64,000 nucleotides of DNA. Origin: Porphyra umbilicalis (taxonomy: Eukaryota > Rhodophyta > Bangiophyceae > Bangiales > Bangiaceae). The notes below the pieces were generated by a model. The model was not told the origin of the DNA. It saw only the letters and a program-made list of their open reading frames with translations, and ran no database searches. Position 1 is the stretch's first letter, and each line of letters starts with the position of its first letter. Positions 30,763 to 42,573 of this stretch are shown here, piece by piece. The translations under genes were made by a program, and so were the position numbers. Location of the stretch: positions 1-64,000 of the forward strand of contig KV918789.1 in the NCBI GenBank assembly GCA_002049455.2. The letters are read 5' to 3'.

Positions 30763-31100
30763 TGTTGAAACGCAGTGGGAAAAGGGGATGGGGGACCTCG
30801 GTGAAGTGGTTGAGTGGCTTGAGCTTGTGTGTATGTGTGCGAACGTGCTTTGTTGGTTGTCTCTCCAAAGCGCCCCTCTTCCCATCAAGGGCACTTCTGA
30901 AGTAGTCCAAGTCGGAGCACTCAAGCCCACCACGCAGCCCAAGCAGCTCGCCCGCGCACGCGCCCGCCCACACTCTCATCCAAAACGCTCACCAAATCAA
31001 AGCATCAGGGATCAAAGCAAAGCCCACGCAAGTCAAAGCATCAGAAGCGCAAGAACAAAAAATGTGAAATCGCAAAAGTTTCACTCAAAATCGCACGGTA
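30763..31100 (+). repeat. 5' LTR of copia element (right end approximate)
   Basis: It begins TGTTGAAACGCAGTGGG directly after family-A sequence. The first ~95 bp match the inverted solo LTR at 15624-15996; after that only short blocks (CTCACCAAATCAAA) agree. The right end is uncertain and lies before the gag ATG at 31104. No primer-binding site was recognised. Confidence 0.6.
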
Positions 31101-31103
31101 CAA

Positions 31104-34100
31104 ATGTCGAATGCCATGAACGAGGCGGCGCTGGCGACCATCCATATGTCGGTCAAGCCCGTGCCCCTCAACACGGTCACGTCGGTTGACAAGGCCAAAG
31201 AGGCGTGGGACGCGCTCACGGTCATGTTCAAGGCGAAAGACAACGCCTTGAACATGACCGTGAGCTGCTGCGGCTCATGGACGAGCTGAGCAGCCTGAAG
31301 AACGGCGGCGACGAGCACATCATCAAGTTTGCGTCGCGCGCCAAGATGCTCCAGAACGAGCTCGCCATGCTCGGAAACCCGGTGGTCGACAACACGCTTG
31401 CGCTGCGTGTCCTGGCAGGAACCCCGGCAGAGAACGGGATGCTCAGGACGGTGTTGGAGAACAAGGACACTAAGCTCGTCATGTCGGACGTGACGGCTAA
31501 GCTGCTTGAAGTTGAGCAGCAGAGCATTTCTGTCGGCGCTTCCAAGCCTTCTGGCAGTGTCAAGTCACAAGCCTTTGCGGCCGCCGCGCCTAAGAAGCTA
31601 TTTGACAAGATGTTGGTCGTGTGCTTCTACTGCAGAAAGAAGGGACAAATGCAGCGAGACTGCCACAAGAAGATGGCGGACGAGGCCAAGGGCAAGCGCA
31701 AGCCCGGCGGTGGTGGCCGTGAAGACGGCCACGGCGGCGGGCCCCACGCGGGTGCTGCTTTGGCCTAAACTGCTTCAAATGGCAATACCGAGAGCAGCAA
31801 GGCTCGCGGGAGCTCCCTGTGTTCATCAACTTGGGTGCTCGACTCTGGCGCAACCAACCACATGGCCGCCTGGGATTAGGGCTTCACCGTCCGGACGGCG
31901 GGAAGCGGGGCCGAGGTCACCTTTGCCAACGGCGATAATGTGCCCATCAAGGGGCCCGACCACGTCTCCATGGACGTCGGCAAAGGAAACACCAAGACGC
32001 GCATGGTGCTCGAGGAGGCTATGCTCGTTCCGAACCTGACCAGCAACCTGCTGTCGGCTCGAGCGGTCGACCGCAATAGAGGTGCAGTGGTGTTCGTCAA
32101 CAACGCCTGTTACATCCTCAGCGACGGGGATGCTGTTCGCTTGAGCGGGGTGCTCGACAAGGCGTCTGTGGTCGGCAAGGTGACCGACCTGGACCAGTAT
32201 GTGTTTCAGGTGACGCCGGTCCGGGCGTCGGCTAACGCGGCATCCTCGCGCAAAGCTGGGGAGGCGGGGCTGTGGCACCGTCGGTTCAACCATTTGGGGT
32301 TGGATAACCTCAAGCGGGCGGCCACAATGGTCGACGGCATGCCGTCGTCAGTGGCAGACGCTGAGCGTGTCATTGGAACTGTGTGTGTGCCGTGTGTGGG
32401 CGGAAAGATGGTTCAGTCCCCGAGCCCCCGCTCGTCGACAGCGACGACCAAGTGCGAACTGCTGCACACCGACATTGGTGGCCCACTCACTGAGTCGTCG
32501 GGTGGTTCCATCTTCTTCATAACCGCGCTGGAGGCTTCCACGGGGTTCATCACGGCCACGCCTATCAAGAAAAAAGGGATGGCACCGGACGTGCTCAAGA
32601 CGCGTATCAGCAGCTTGAGACACTGACGGGGGTCAAGGTCAAGAACTTCCGTCATGATGGTGCCAAGGAGTACGTCACCAACGACTTCAAGGCATGATAC
32701 GATGACAAGGGCATCACGTCGGAAATGACGGCGCCGTACAAGTCACAGCAGAACGGCAAAGCGGAGCGGGTGAACCGCGCGCTGATGGAGCGCGTGAGTG
32801 CTGCTCTGCTCGATACCGGAGCGGAGGAAGAGCTATGGGCTGAGGCGTTGGCCTCCGCCTTTCATGTTCTGAACCGGTCCCCCAAGGCGGGGCTGGGCGT
32901 GACGCCGCTTGAGGCTCAAACGGGTCGACGCCCCAACGTCGCGGGATTCCGCGTTTTGGGGAGTTGGGCGCGGGCGCTGAAACCCAAGACGCAGCAGCGT
33001 AAGCTGGAGCCAAGGACCAACGTTGGCCGCTTTTTCGGCTACACTGTCGGTGGACAGGCCTACCGCATCCTCGAGGGCGAGACCAACCAAGTCTTCGAGC
33101 GTCGAGACGTGCTGATGGAGGAGAACCCGGCTAAGGTCGAGACGTCGGCGGTCTGGCCAAGCGCTGGTACCCGGCTGACTGCGGAGGTTGACGCCGACAG
33201 CGTCGACGGCACGGAAGAGGAATCGTCATTCTCGACGCCGAAGGCGGTCGTGGGGACGAGTACACCCCCGAAGAGACTCTCACAAGCGACGAAGTTGGCA
33301 GTCCTCCTTTCATTGCTGAAGAGAGCGAGAAAGAGGACGATAACGGCGACGATGACTCCACACCCTGGGTAGGTCAAGCACCTGCGGCTAGTGGCAGCGT
33401 CGCACCGGGGCCTCGTCGCTCGATGCGCAAGCCAGCTCCCAAGGTAACATGGTGAGAGAAGGAACCCAAGGCGTACCTGGCAAGCCGTACCAAGTCTGCG
33501 GATGCGTCGGGCTGCGACCTGCACAAGCCGCCTGCAAATGAGAAGGAGGCGTGCGCTCATCCTGATTGGCCACGGTGGAAGCAAGCCATCAAGGAGAAGG
33601 TGGCAGCACACAAGAGGCTTGGCACCTGGTCCAAGATTATGGTGAACAACAAGAAGCACAAGGCCGTCAAGACGCGATTCGTGCTCATCTTCAAGCACGA
33701 CGCGGAGGGAAAGATGACGCGGGACAAGGCCCGGCTCGTGGCCCAAGGTTTCAACCAAGTGCCGGGGCGCGACTTTGATGAGACATGGGCTCCGGTGCCC
33801 AACGCGGCTACGACACGGTCTCTCTTTTCTCTGGCTGCAGCTACGGGCTGAGAGGTTCATCATGTCGATGTCAAGACAGTTTTCTTCAACGCCAAGGTGG
33901 ACAAGGAGATGTACATCAAACCCCCCGACGGGGTCGATCCAAAGGGGCTGGAGGTGATGTGTCGGCTGAATCGGGCACTCTACGGGACGAAGCAGGCGGG
34001 GAGGCTTTGGGGCATCAAGGTCGACAAAGAGCTCAAGGAGATGGGGGCGGTCTGATCCAAAGTGGACCCGTGCCTCTACGAGTGGTGCCACCCCGTGCAC

Positions 34101-34988
34101 GGGCGCGTCTTCACCCTCGTGTATGTTGACGACCTTATCGTGGCGGGCGAGAAGCTGGAAGGAGTCAAGGCCGTTAAGCGCTTTGTATCTGCCAAGTTTT
34201 AGGTGCGCGACATGGGGGAGGTCAAGGACTTTATCGGCACGAAGGTCATGCGCAACCGGGCGGCCAAGACTCTGACGTTAAGCAACCCGGGGCACACCAC
34301 GACGCTGCTGGAGGCGTTCGTGAAGGACAAGGCGACGCCAAACAAGACACCGATGGCGTCGGGGGTCAAGCTGACTAAGACAGGGGAAGACCTGCTGCCG
34401 GAAGGCAACCGTTCCGCCGAGTTGGTTGGCTCCCTCCTCTACCTGTCTACCACGACGAGACCAGACATCGCCTTTGCCGTGGGGGTGCTGTCGCGCTTCA
34501 TGTCCTGCCATGAGGAGGACCATAAGCGCGCGGCCAAGGAGGTTCTGCGTTACCTGCGCGGGACGACTCGCCTGGGGGTGGTCTACGGCGGCAGTGAGCC
34601 GCTGCAAGTGTTTGCCGACACCGACTGGGCCGGCGACATCGACAGTCGTCGGTCAACAACCGGTTTCGTTTTCACCTGCAATGGCGGGCCGATTGCGTGG
34701 GCAAGCAAGCGCCAGTCGACCGTTGCCACCTCGACGGCCGAGGCCGAGTAAGTGGCCGCCGCAATGGCGACCAAGGAGGCTCTGTGGCTACGCAAGCTGC
34801 TGTCGGCTCTGGGCGTCGACGGCGGAGCCGTGTCGATAGGGGAGGACAACCAGTCCTGCCTGGCGCTGGTCAACAACCCCGAGGCGACGGGGCGGTCCAA
34901 GCATGTCGACGTCGCATACCACATGGTTCGCGACTACGGTGCCGGTCGTGGACGGTTGCGCTACGATCCACTTGCTTGGGGCCGGTAA
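31104..34988 (+). pseudogene. Copia gag-pol polyprotein, heavily decayed, 3' truncated
   Basis: Domains in Ty1/copia order: gag (KEAWDALTVMFKAKD, frameshift near 31250, then LMDELSSLKNGGDEHIIKFA); zinc knuckle CFYCRKKGQMQRDC with Gln in place of His (~31622); protease LDSGATNHMA (~31843); GAG-pre-integrase and HHCC zinc site (HRRFNHLG, CVPC); integrase core (LLHTDIGGP, frameshift near 32605, HDGAKEY, NGKAERVNR); RT (LVAQGFNQVPGRDFDETWAP, YVDD at ~34126); RNase H (TSTAEAE, KHVDVAYHMVRD). Stops include 31766, 31877, 32695, 33849, about 34053, 34200 and 34749. The last RNase H residues and the 3' LTR are missing. The order integrase before RT separates it from the gypsy elements. Confidence 0.9.
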
Positions 34989-35043
34989 TGGGGCGCTGTT
35001 GCCTTGGGGGGACGGCCGGTTGGGACCGTCCTGGGGCGCTGTG

Positions 35044-35069
35044 GCGCCACTGGGGACGACCAGTGGCGC
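35044..35069. repeat. Hairpin with 10 bp perfect arms
   Basis: GCGCCACTGG, loop GGACGA, CCAGTGGCGC, right after the truncated copia RNase H. Confidence 0.6.
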
Positions 35070-35097
35070 AGCCGCGGGTTCGCGGCGATCGCCGGAC

Positions 35098-35345
35098 TCG
35101 ATTTGGCCGAAGTCGATTTTGGGCGGTTTCGGCCGGGAACTGTAGGCCTACAGCTCCGGCAGGTCGAGTCGATTTTGGTGAAGTCGATATATTTATGGTC
35201 TTGGGCCCGCATCTGGAAGTCTCCAGCTTCGGGCCAAGTCGGCCGGTCGGGCCCGAATCGATTTGGTGCAAGTCGATTTTGGCCGATTGTGGCCCGGAGC
35301 AGTAGGCCTACAGCTCCTACGGGTCGAGCCAATTTTCGGCAAAGT
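35098..35345. repeat. Two diverged direct repeats with period 160 bp and a 14 bp palindrome
   Basis: Copy 1 (35098-35185) and copy 2 (35258-35345) share TCGATTTGG, AAGTCGATTTTGG, GTAGGCCTACAGCTC and GGTCGAG in the same order. The first carries the perfect palindrome CTGTAGGCCTACAG (35140-35153), in the second AGTAGGCCTACAG. Confidence 0.65.
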
Positions 35346-35666
35346 CGATGAGCTGCGTTTACGCCCGCACTTTGACGGGCCGCCGATGCGCCGGATCGTC
35401 TCCGTTCGAGACGCGCCCTGGTGCGTTGCACTCACCTCGACGTCTGCTTCACATCGATCGTGATTTTGGTGATTTTGGCGAAGGTCGATTTTGCAGGTGT
35501 ATCACTTGGGACCTGGGGATCGACTTGGACAATTTCTCGACAGCGGATGATGGCGGGAGATGGCGCACTGGTCGGGACGGGTTGTGACCGCGCTGAGGCG
35601 TCCATGGCGCTGGCCTCGCGCCTCAGACCGCTCTCGAGTAAAGCAACGCATCCACCCAACTACCGC

Positions 35667-36775
35667 TCACTTCACAGCGGCGACGGCGGAAGGGACGGCG
35701 AAGGAAACACCAGCCGGCTGGTGGGAGTTGAAAAGTAGTACCCTGCGAAGGCCTGGAAGGTCGTCGATTAAGGATGGCAACGTCAGGCTCTGCCCAACAC
35801 AGCGAGTTGGGCTATACGTCCGGAGCTCGTTGGTCTTGATGCCCGCCGCCTTCTGAGTGGCACGGTCCGCCGCCAACTCCGCGCGCACCCTCACACAGCG
35901 CCGAAAAAAGACGGTCCCCGCGATGACCAGCTTGAGCATTGTAGCAAACGGCGCCCGGGGACACAGCTCTTTGCTGATCAGGTTCACGACGTGCGCAAAG
36001 CAGCCGTACGCGGCCAGCACCAGCCCGTCGGCCTGGGCGGCGGTCCGCATTAACACCATGACGGACGCGTTGTCAGTGCGTAAGGCCCACAGCCTGCGGC
36101 TCGCAAGGGCGTGCAGCCACGGGGTGGTCGCTGTGACCGGCCATTTCTGGAAGGTGTCTGTATTAGGCTGGAGGAGGGACTTCGGCAAACACGCACGAAA
36201 AGCGAGGAGCAAGTTGGGGGCCGACGCAACTGTGACACCCATACGAAACGACCCAAGAAGAAGCGTTCTGGGGAGACACCCTACGACATCGAACGTCGTC
36301 TTCCCGTTGACGTCGCCGGCACCGTCCAGGGTCAAGGCCACAGTGTCAGCGCACCGGACAGCCGCGAGCACACGGGCCGCGACCTGCCCACTGGCAGTGT
36401 CCAGGCGCGAGTCCCCCACCTTCCTCGGATCACCAGGTCCTGAAAAGAGACCACCAAAGACAAGCAAAAAGAAACTATTCCACTCGGGCGAGTGGAACAC
36501 GGAATAGAGCAAGCCCTCCTGAACATCAATGTTGCACACCGTTGCTCCCAGTCATCCAAAACAACAAAGTTCAAGGTTGGCAACATCTCGGCGCCCGAGG
36601 AGCCTCTTCGACCAGCCGTGATCATCTCCATTGAGCTTCCGGCGGCACCCAGCACCGAGGCCCGCATCGTAGGATCAAGTGCATGCGCCCCTTCACATTC
36701 CAAATGATGCTCATTCGCCCATGTAGCGTTGTGGGACATGTTACGGTAAGTTGTGCAAAGAGGGGCGGGGCACAA
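35667..36775 (-). pseudogene. hAT-type transposase remnant
   Basis: Minus-strand frames 36775-36332 and 36539-35667 differ in phase, so there is a frameshift near 36500. The first has a BED-finger-like start (CPAPLC ... HNATWANEHHLECEG). The second shows the DUF659/hAT core: LTLDGAGDVNGKTTFDVVGC, then LRTDNASVMVLM, then YGCFAHVVNLISKEL, then a TRxxxxSLTLPSL-like stretch. The C-terminal hAT dimerisation segment is absent, so it is truncated as well. No terminal inverted repeats were recognised. Confidence 0.75.
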
Positions 36776-37774
36776 AGTAGCCGCTTACCTTCCACAACCG
36801 TTATCTTGATGAACCTCCACAATGCTGCAAACGCCCTCTCCTTGCGAATGGGGGAAGGCACCATGGTGACAACGAGGTGTGGGAGACAGGGATGGGTGTA
36901 TTGAAACACCGAAAGAACAGTCGACGATGCGTCCGTGTGTCATGAAAATTGACGTCGGGCTGCGAAAACGGTTGCCTCGACCTTGGCCGCGGCAGCGGCG
37001 CGGCGAGATGTAAATCTGCACCTGTGAAGCGCCGCTGGGACGCTCGAGCCACTCCGAAGGAGACACGTTTGAAAGACAGTGTAAAAAGCTCACGTTACGT
37101 GAAATTCATTCAGGACAGGGTCTGTGAGAGGGGCCTTGAAATTTTATTGAAATTTCACAACGTGGCGTAAGAATGCACATCTCTACGGAGGACACGAATG
37201 CAGACCGTCACATCTGAAAGGGAGAGCAAGTCCCACGATGTAAGTACATGTGTGCATGACTACACTTTGAAAGCACCCTGTCCTAAAGGCCAGGGAACTT
37301 TCTTTCGCTTGTACTCGTTATAGATTTACAAGCCGGCAAATTTAGAACTATCCTGGCGATGAAAAACCGACCCGCAGTGCCATGCGCCCCCCGCTACGGC
37401 AACGTGGCTGCACGTGCCCCCATGCGTGCTCACGCCTAGTTAAGACCCCCCTGAGCGGCTCTTTTGGATTTTGGACATCCTCATTAGGTCTCCCACACAA
37501 GTAGGGCTTTCCATTGGCAGATGTCATCTCTGTCGGCTGATGTCAGATGCAGTGCACTTTCTTCCGCGAAGATGCACTTCTCCTGCGCTGAAAGGTCCTC
37601 AGGACAAATGAGCGTGCGATACGAGCTCGCAGCACTCTCACACGATGGAATCCATTTCAACGTTGTCTTGATCTCCGGGCCGAGCTCTGTTCCATCAAGC
37701 CAAGCGCGTGAAAGTGCCCAATGCTCCCAGCTCCCGAACAGCCAAACTTCAAACAGACCGCCATGGGCGGAAAA
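36776..37774. other. Region without a supported gene
   Basis: Only short frames. A minus-strand stretch to about 37090 could be the upstream part of the hAT gene. The rest has mixed composition without repeats that I can see. Confidence 0.4.
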
Positions 37775-40033
37775 TCACGATTTCTTAGAGAAAGCTACAA
37801 TCACTTGGTTGGCCTCATCAAACTGGTCAGTCGCCCACTTGGCCTTGTCCGCGGCCCTCTTCTCCAAAGTCGCCACACACTCTCGCCGCCAGGGCTCATT
37901 GCGTCGCAGCCGCCAATGCCCTGGCCCAACGGCTTTGCGGGGCCCATGGCGCCGCTTGCGAATCGGCGCCTTCGCCTGCCTTAGAGCATCCGAGGCTAAA
38001 CCGCTCAAAGCCATGGTCTGCACCAGCTTGCGACAGGAAAGTAGAGGCGTCTCCGCCGTAAACCGTGCCGCGTTCTGGTTGTAAAACCCTGCCAGGACTC
38101 GATGGCCTGTTCTCCATACAAACCAGTGCTGTCCCACAGCCCCATGAACTCCCACGTATGAGAAAACAGCACGTGGAGCTCGGGCGAAATGCTCACCCAA
38201 GGAAATGTTCATTGGAGGAGTCTTACAAACGCCCGGGCATCAATCTTGACCTACCTCTGCTCAGCCGGGGGGATAATCGCTGCTCGATTGAGCGTGGACA
38301 TGAGCCCCCGGAATAACGTCCACGCCCGCTCGTAAGCGGTGAGCCACGTAGCTGGCAGGAAAGGCCGCAGAGCTCGCACGACTGCGTCGCTCCTTGACGC
38401 AATGGCGTGGCAGTGCCGACCAAAGAAGTTGCCTCCATGATATGGCACTGGCTCCACGCCAATCTCAACGCTCATCACAGCCGCCAGTATGTGCGAAATC
38501 TGCCGTCCTTCTCCCACGCCTCGCGCTTGCGTGAAAGCCTTAATGGCTAGTCGTAGCATCCGCAGCGTCACCCCAATAAGCAAGTGCAGTAGAAGGGGCA
38601 CGATTTGGGAGGATGGCGCAATAATAGCCGGCGTCCGCTCGATGGACAAATGAGTGTCCAGCCCAAGTCCTCCCGGGGTCTGCCCAGACGACTGGTACGC
38701 AGTACGCATTTCCCTTAGATAGGCGGCCGTTCTCGGTGGGTGCGCTGCATTTAAGTCTTGGATAGTCCCAAAAGCAGCCACCAGCACGCATCGGCGGTCA
38801 CTGGAGCACTTAGTGCCCAAGCAAAAGGGGCATGGTAGCGATGAACTATGCCCCTTGTGGCCTGTCGTGTTACAAACAGCGGGGTAGTCACTGTTCACAA
38901 ACACGCGCACTGCCCGCCGATGGGGCCCAACCACCACCCCAGCCAGAGCCAGTCGACGTAACTGCGCCTCATGTGGGGCTGTTAAAGCAGCCACCTCGGG
39001 GTACTTGTCCTTAGACTCAGGGCATACTGCCATGAGAAGGGTATTCCCCAGTCTGTTTGGACTGTCTTGGTTCAAAAACCCGATGACAACCTTCACAGAA
39101 GTTGGGTCACCTCCTCGGTCCAGGCCAACAGAGATATGGACATCTCGCATGTCGGCGGGAGGGCAGAAATCGTGGTACGTAGGTGTCCCATCTAAGGGAG
39201 CCTCGTAATCAAGAGTCTGGGGGACGGGCACGCCCTGCGGATCAAACGACGGCCGTTCAATGAACAAGCCGGCGGACCACAGCTGGGCTAGCCGGCCTTC
39301 CACTGCCCGCCAGAGGTGGGGCGCCAGTGTCCAGTAAGGAAACCTCATTAGCGGGCAGTGCCGTCAAGGCGGCTCGTGCGGCCCGCAGGAAAGGCAGACT
39401 AGCCATTGGGCTACGCACCCCGACAAAGAACAACAGTATTCGGTTCAACTTGATGTCGCTGAGTCCCATGGAACCCAGCAGCCCAACTTGCTCAGCGGCG
39501 GTCGGGCGCGGTGGGAGTCTCTTGGTGCCCCGTTGCCCTGCGGCGCCACTCTGGGAACGCGCACCTGCCACCAAGCACTTATTGGTTTGGCTTCTGCCCA
39601 CTTGCTGTTTGAGCACAGTGGGACGGCGAGTGTAAACGCTGACACGCCCATTAGGGTGTGACACCGACACGCTGGGTGGGCACTTCCTGCCAAGGATAGC
39701 TGCCACAACCCGTTGAGGGGCCAGAGACTCAACCTCCGCCGGCGTCCGTGCCTCCCCCAGCCTCGTCCGAAACTGCTGCACCAAATCAGCCGCAGAGAGG
39801 CGAGGAGATTCAGGGGATATGGATGCCGCGCCGGATGGCCACGGCACAGCCGGGCTAGCCGCCGCGGCGTTGGGACCGTCAACTGGCGAGGCACAAACCG
39901 AACCGCCCAACTTCGCTTCGTAGCCTGTCTGGGCGGTCGGTGGCCGGTCGCAGCGGTAAGAGGGTGGCGAGAGGGATTCAACAGCAGGTAACGATGCGCG
40001 CTCCACTCTCCGTATGACACCGTTCAACAACCA
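37775..40033 (-). pseudogene. Transposon-like gene of an unnamed eukaryotic family
   Basis: Read 5' to 3' on the minus strand in three phases (40033-39257, 39348-38251, about 38210-37775), so at least two frameshifts. Motifs in order: SDIKLNRILLFFVGVRS; HISVGLDRGGDPTSVKVVIG with NRLGNTLLMA; NTTGHKGHSSSLPCPFCLG; IVPLLLHLLIGVTLRML; HVLFSHTWEF with GLYGEQAIES and FYNQNAARF. This succession (D-x-GG with N and D, then G-x-x-G-x-x-x-x-PCxxC, then a P-LLH-x-x-IG helix, then H-x-x-F and EQ-x-ES) recalls a large family of unnamed eukaryotic proteins that I associate with DNA transposons; I cannot give it a firm name. Its upstream part is cut at the inverted end of the pogo-like element. Confidence 0.55.
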
Positions 40034-42413
40034 AGGGTCACAATTCAACAACCACTGTAAGGCGGTCTTTTCCACATTGTCCACGCATCATTCATTTTCT
40101 GGGGTTTTCCAAAACTGCCGTACTGCAACTTGGGTCATTTTTCGATGGCCGGGAAAACACGAAAGCCAAACACAACCCACATCACTGGACGCAGCAGGTC
40201 GTCAGCTGTCGAACGGTGGTAGTCTAGACCGAGTCGGACACCTGGGTGAGACAACACGGACGAAAACGCGACGTGAGGGTGTTTGCCTGGGAGCGCGCCA
40301 AGCGTCCAATTTTGCGGTCAAATTGCCGCCAGAGGCACTCTCAGGCGTCCCACTCTCGTCAGCCCGCCAATAACCACCATCGATGCGCCCGATGCCAAGC
40401 GTCAAACGAGGTTGCCCGCCTTGGCGCCCCCACCGAGAGGTCTCCTCGACTCTGAGGGGCACGGCCGACGGCGGGCGAGCTAGGCGGGCCTGCGAGCGGT
40501 CGTCCGGTGTCTGGTGGGGCACGCAAACCGCGGCCGACGCCGGAGCAGCAGCGGCAGATGGCTGCTCTTCTAACGCAGGGCCTGGCCGGCACCGCTGTCG
40601 CTCGAGAGGTTGGTGTTTCTCGTGGTGCGGTGCGCCACTTCGTCGCTACTGGGGGCAAAGCAGCCGTTGCCGGTCGGCGCCCCTATTTTCTGCCAGAGGA
40701 GGAGGAGTTGCTTGTTCGCTTTGTCAAGGTGCAGGCGCTGCTCGGTCGAGGGTTGACCAGGACTGGTTTTCTTCGTTGGGTGGGTGAATACATTTCTTGT
40801 CTCTCCACTGAGCGTCAAGTGTCCGCCCGGTCTTACTTTTGTGGGAGCCTTACCCCTGGGATTTTGTTTTTTCGCTTGTTTTTTGGTCGGTGGCCTGCGC
40901 TGCAGATGTATCGCGTGGGCACTTTGGAGCAGAGCCGTGCCGAGAATGCGCGATCGGATGTGCTTGCCAAGTGGTTTGCTGGCCTCCGATTGATCTACCG
41001 GGACCTGAATATCGTGCAACCACGACAACTGTGGGACATGGACGAGACTCACGTCAAGGCCAGGGAGCTACTACTTGAGGCCCAGTCCACAATTATCGGG
41101 CCCCGAGGCTTAAGGAAACCGGAGGTCGTGATGGCGACGATTGGCTCTGGGGCTGCGACCTGCACGGCGGCGTTTGCCATCTCGCCTGCCGGCATGGTCG
41201 CGCCACATTTTCTGGTGTTGGCCGGCAGCGCAAGCGGCCACGCCCACGTGCAGGTGACGAAGGACGGCAAGGAGAGAAAGATGGCTTTGGCGTCGCGTCT
41301 CAACGACTCGGCGGTGTCGGTGCGGCGGGACCCGCCGGGGTTCGACCGTGGCGTCTTTGACGTGTGGGCGCAGCAGTTTTCCGCCTTCGCCAAGAGCTAC
41401 TACCCAGAGGAGAATACGCTGCTGGCTGTAGACGGAGCAAAAGTCCACCTCTCGACTTTCGGCCTCCTGGCGCTCGTGCGGGCTAAGGAGCATGTTATTG
41501 CAGAACCCTCTAAACTTTCGCAACTCATTCAAGCTTTAGACCACAAGTCGGCGTACGGCAGCTTCCAGCCAGCCATTCGACGTCAAGTTTGCAGCCGGTC
41601 GCGAGAGTGTGTCGGTCTCGCGTGCAGCTTCACAGTGCTGGACTTGATGGACTGCATCAAGAAAGCCGCCGACCACGCTTTCTCCCCCTCCCACCTAGCC
41701 GCCGCGTTTGCTAACGTCGGAATGTGGCCATTGGACCCCAAAAAGGTCTGTTTGGAGGAGGTCAAAAAGGAAGCCGACCGCACGGAAAAGAACGTTGACT
41801 TACAGCTGTTGGCCGACCGTGCGGTCCCTGCCATGCGCAAGGACCTCAAGCAGCCCACCATCATCCAGGGCACCCTGTCGACTGCTGCGGCCCGTCAACC
41901 TGACGGCGCCGGATGTGATCACCGCCCTCGAGAAATTGGAGAAGGACAAGCGAGTCAAGGCCGCTGCGCAGGAGCAGGGGCGGCGGGAGAAAGCTGCACG
42001 GGTGGCGGCGAACAAGGCCACCAAAACCAAGCGGGACGCTGCTCTCAAGGCGGCCAGGTTTGGGAAGGCGTGGCGCGTTGTTTGCGCCGACGCCGTGGAG
42101 GAGGCGCGCCGCAGATTGAGCCGGGTAAACCCGTCTCCACGCAAGCGTAAGCTCCAGAGGGCTGCCGCAAGGCATCGCGCACACCTCGGCGTTGCATCCG
42201 ATTGAGCTGGAGAGGTGGTGTCCGTGTACTGCTTTTGTGTGTGTGTGTTTGTTTGTGTGCGAGTGTCAAAGCGAAGAATGAAGTGTCGTTTGATTGGTTT
42301 GCGGCGTTCGGTAAGGGATGGTCAAACATCAAATGAGTCTTCCAATTATCGTCCGACACTGCGAGGTGACTGCTTCAGACGGGATAGAGGATTGGTTGCT
42401 GAATGGTGACCCT
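40034..42413 (+). mobile_element. Pogo-like DNA transposon with 21 bp inverted ends
   Basis: The left end AGGGTCACAATTCAACAACC (40034-) is the inverted match of the right end at 42393-42413 (AGGGTCACCATTCAGCAACC when reversed), with two differences in 21. With one indel the match extends one or two bases outward to CAGGG. The 2.38 kb between them contains a single transposase gene. No TA or other target duplication is visible. An 11 bp TTCAACAACCA stands both inside and just outside the left end. Confidence 0.7.
40507..42205 (+). pseudogene. Pogo/DDE_1-type transposase, one frameshift
   Basis: N-terminal helix-turn-helix of psq type (RPTPEQQRQMAALLTQG, AREVGVSRGAVRHF), then a DDE_1-like core: LWDMDETHVK, LLAVDGAKVHLSTFG, LSQLIQALDHKSAYGSFQ, supplying three Asp, and AFANVGMWPLDPKKV. 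The frame beginning with GTG at 40507 runs to 42150, but after about 41885 the plausible sequence continues in another frame to 42205 as a Lys/Ala/Arg coiled-coil tail (ALEKLEKDKRVKAAAQEQ), so one base was lost or gained there. The first ATG (40558) would cut the helix-turn-helix, so the true start is upstream or non-ATG. A stretch near residues 97-125 (YFCGSLTPGILFFRLFFG) looks inserted. Confidence 0.75.
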
Positions 42414-42573
42414 GTCGTTTGCTCCGTAAATCGAAAACAATATGAGAGAGCTCGTCGAGAACAAACAAAAATGGGCACGACCTCAGGAGGCTCTCACGAG
42501 CACATCGGTATGCTCGACAGCAAGAACATACAGCAGCAGCGCCCATGGCGAGTTTTGTGGTTGTTGAATTGTA

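Larger units (their letters stand above)
34989..35666. other. Non-coding repeats between copia and hAT remnants
   Basis: No gene is supported. It contains a 10 bp perfect hairpin at 35044-35069, two copies of a ~88 bp motif 160 bp apart (35098 and 35258), and recurring AAGTCGATTTTGG words also near 35480. It may be debris of a small inverted-repeat element, or the end of an element whose coding part is lost. Confidence 0.5.

Noticed and set aside
42045-42359. 104-codon minus-strand frame downstream of the pogo transposase
   Set aside because: Overlaps the transposase C-terminus and a TG-rich tract; no motif.
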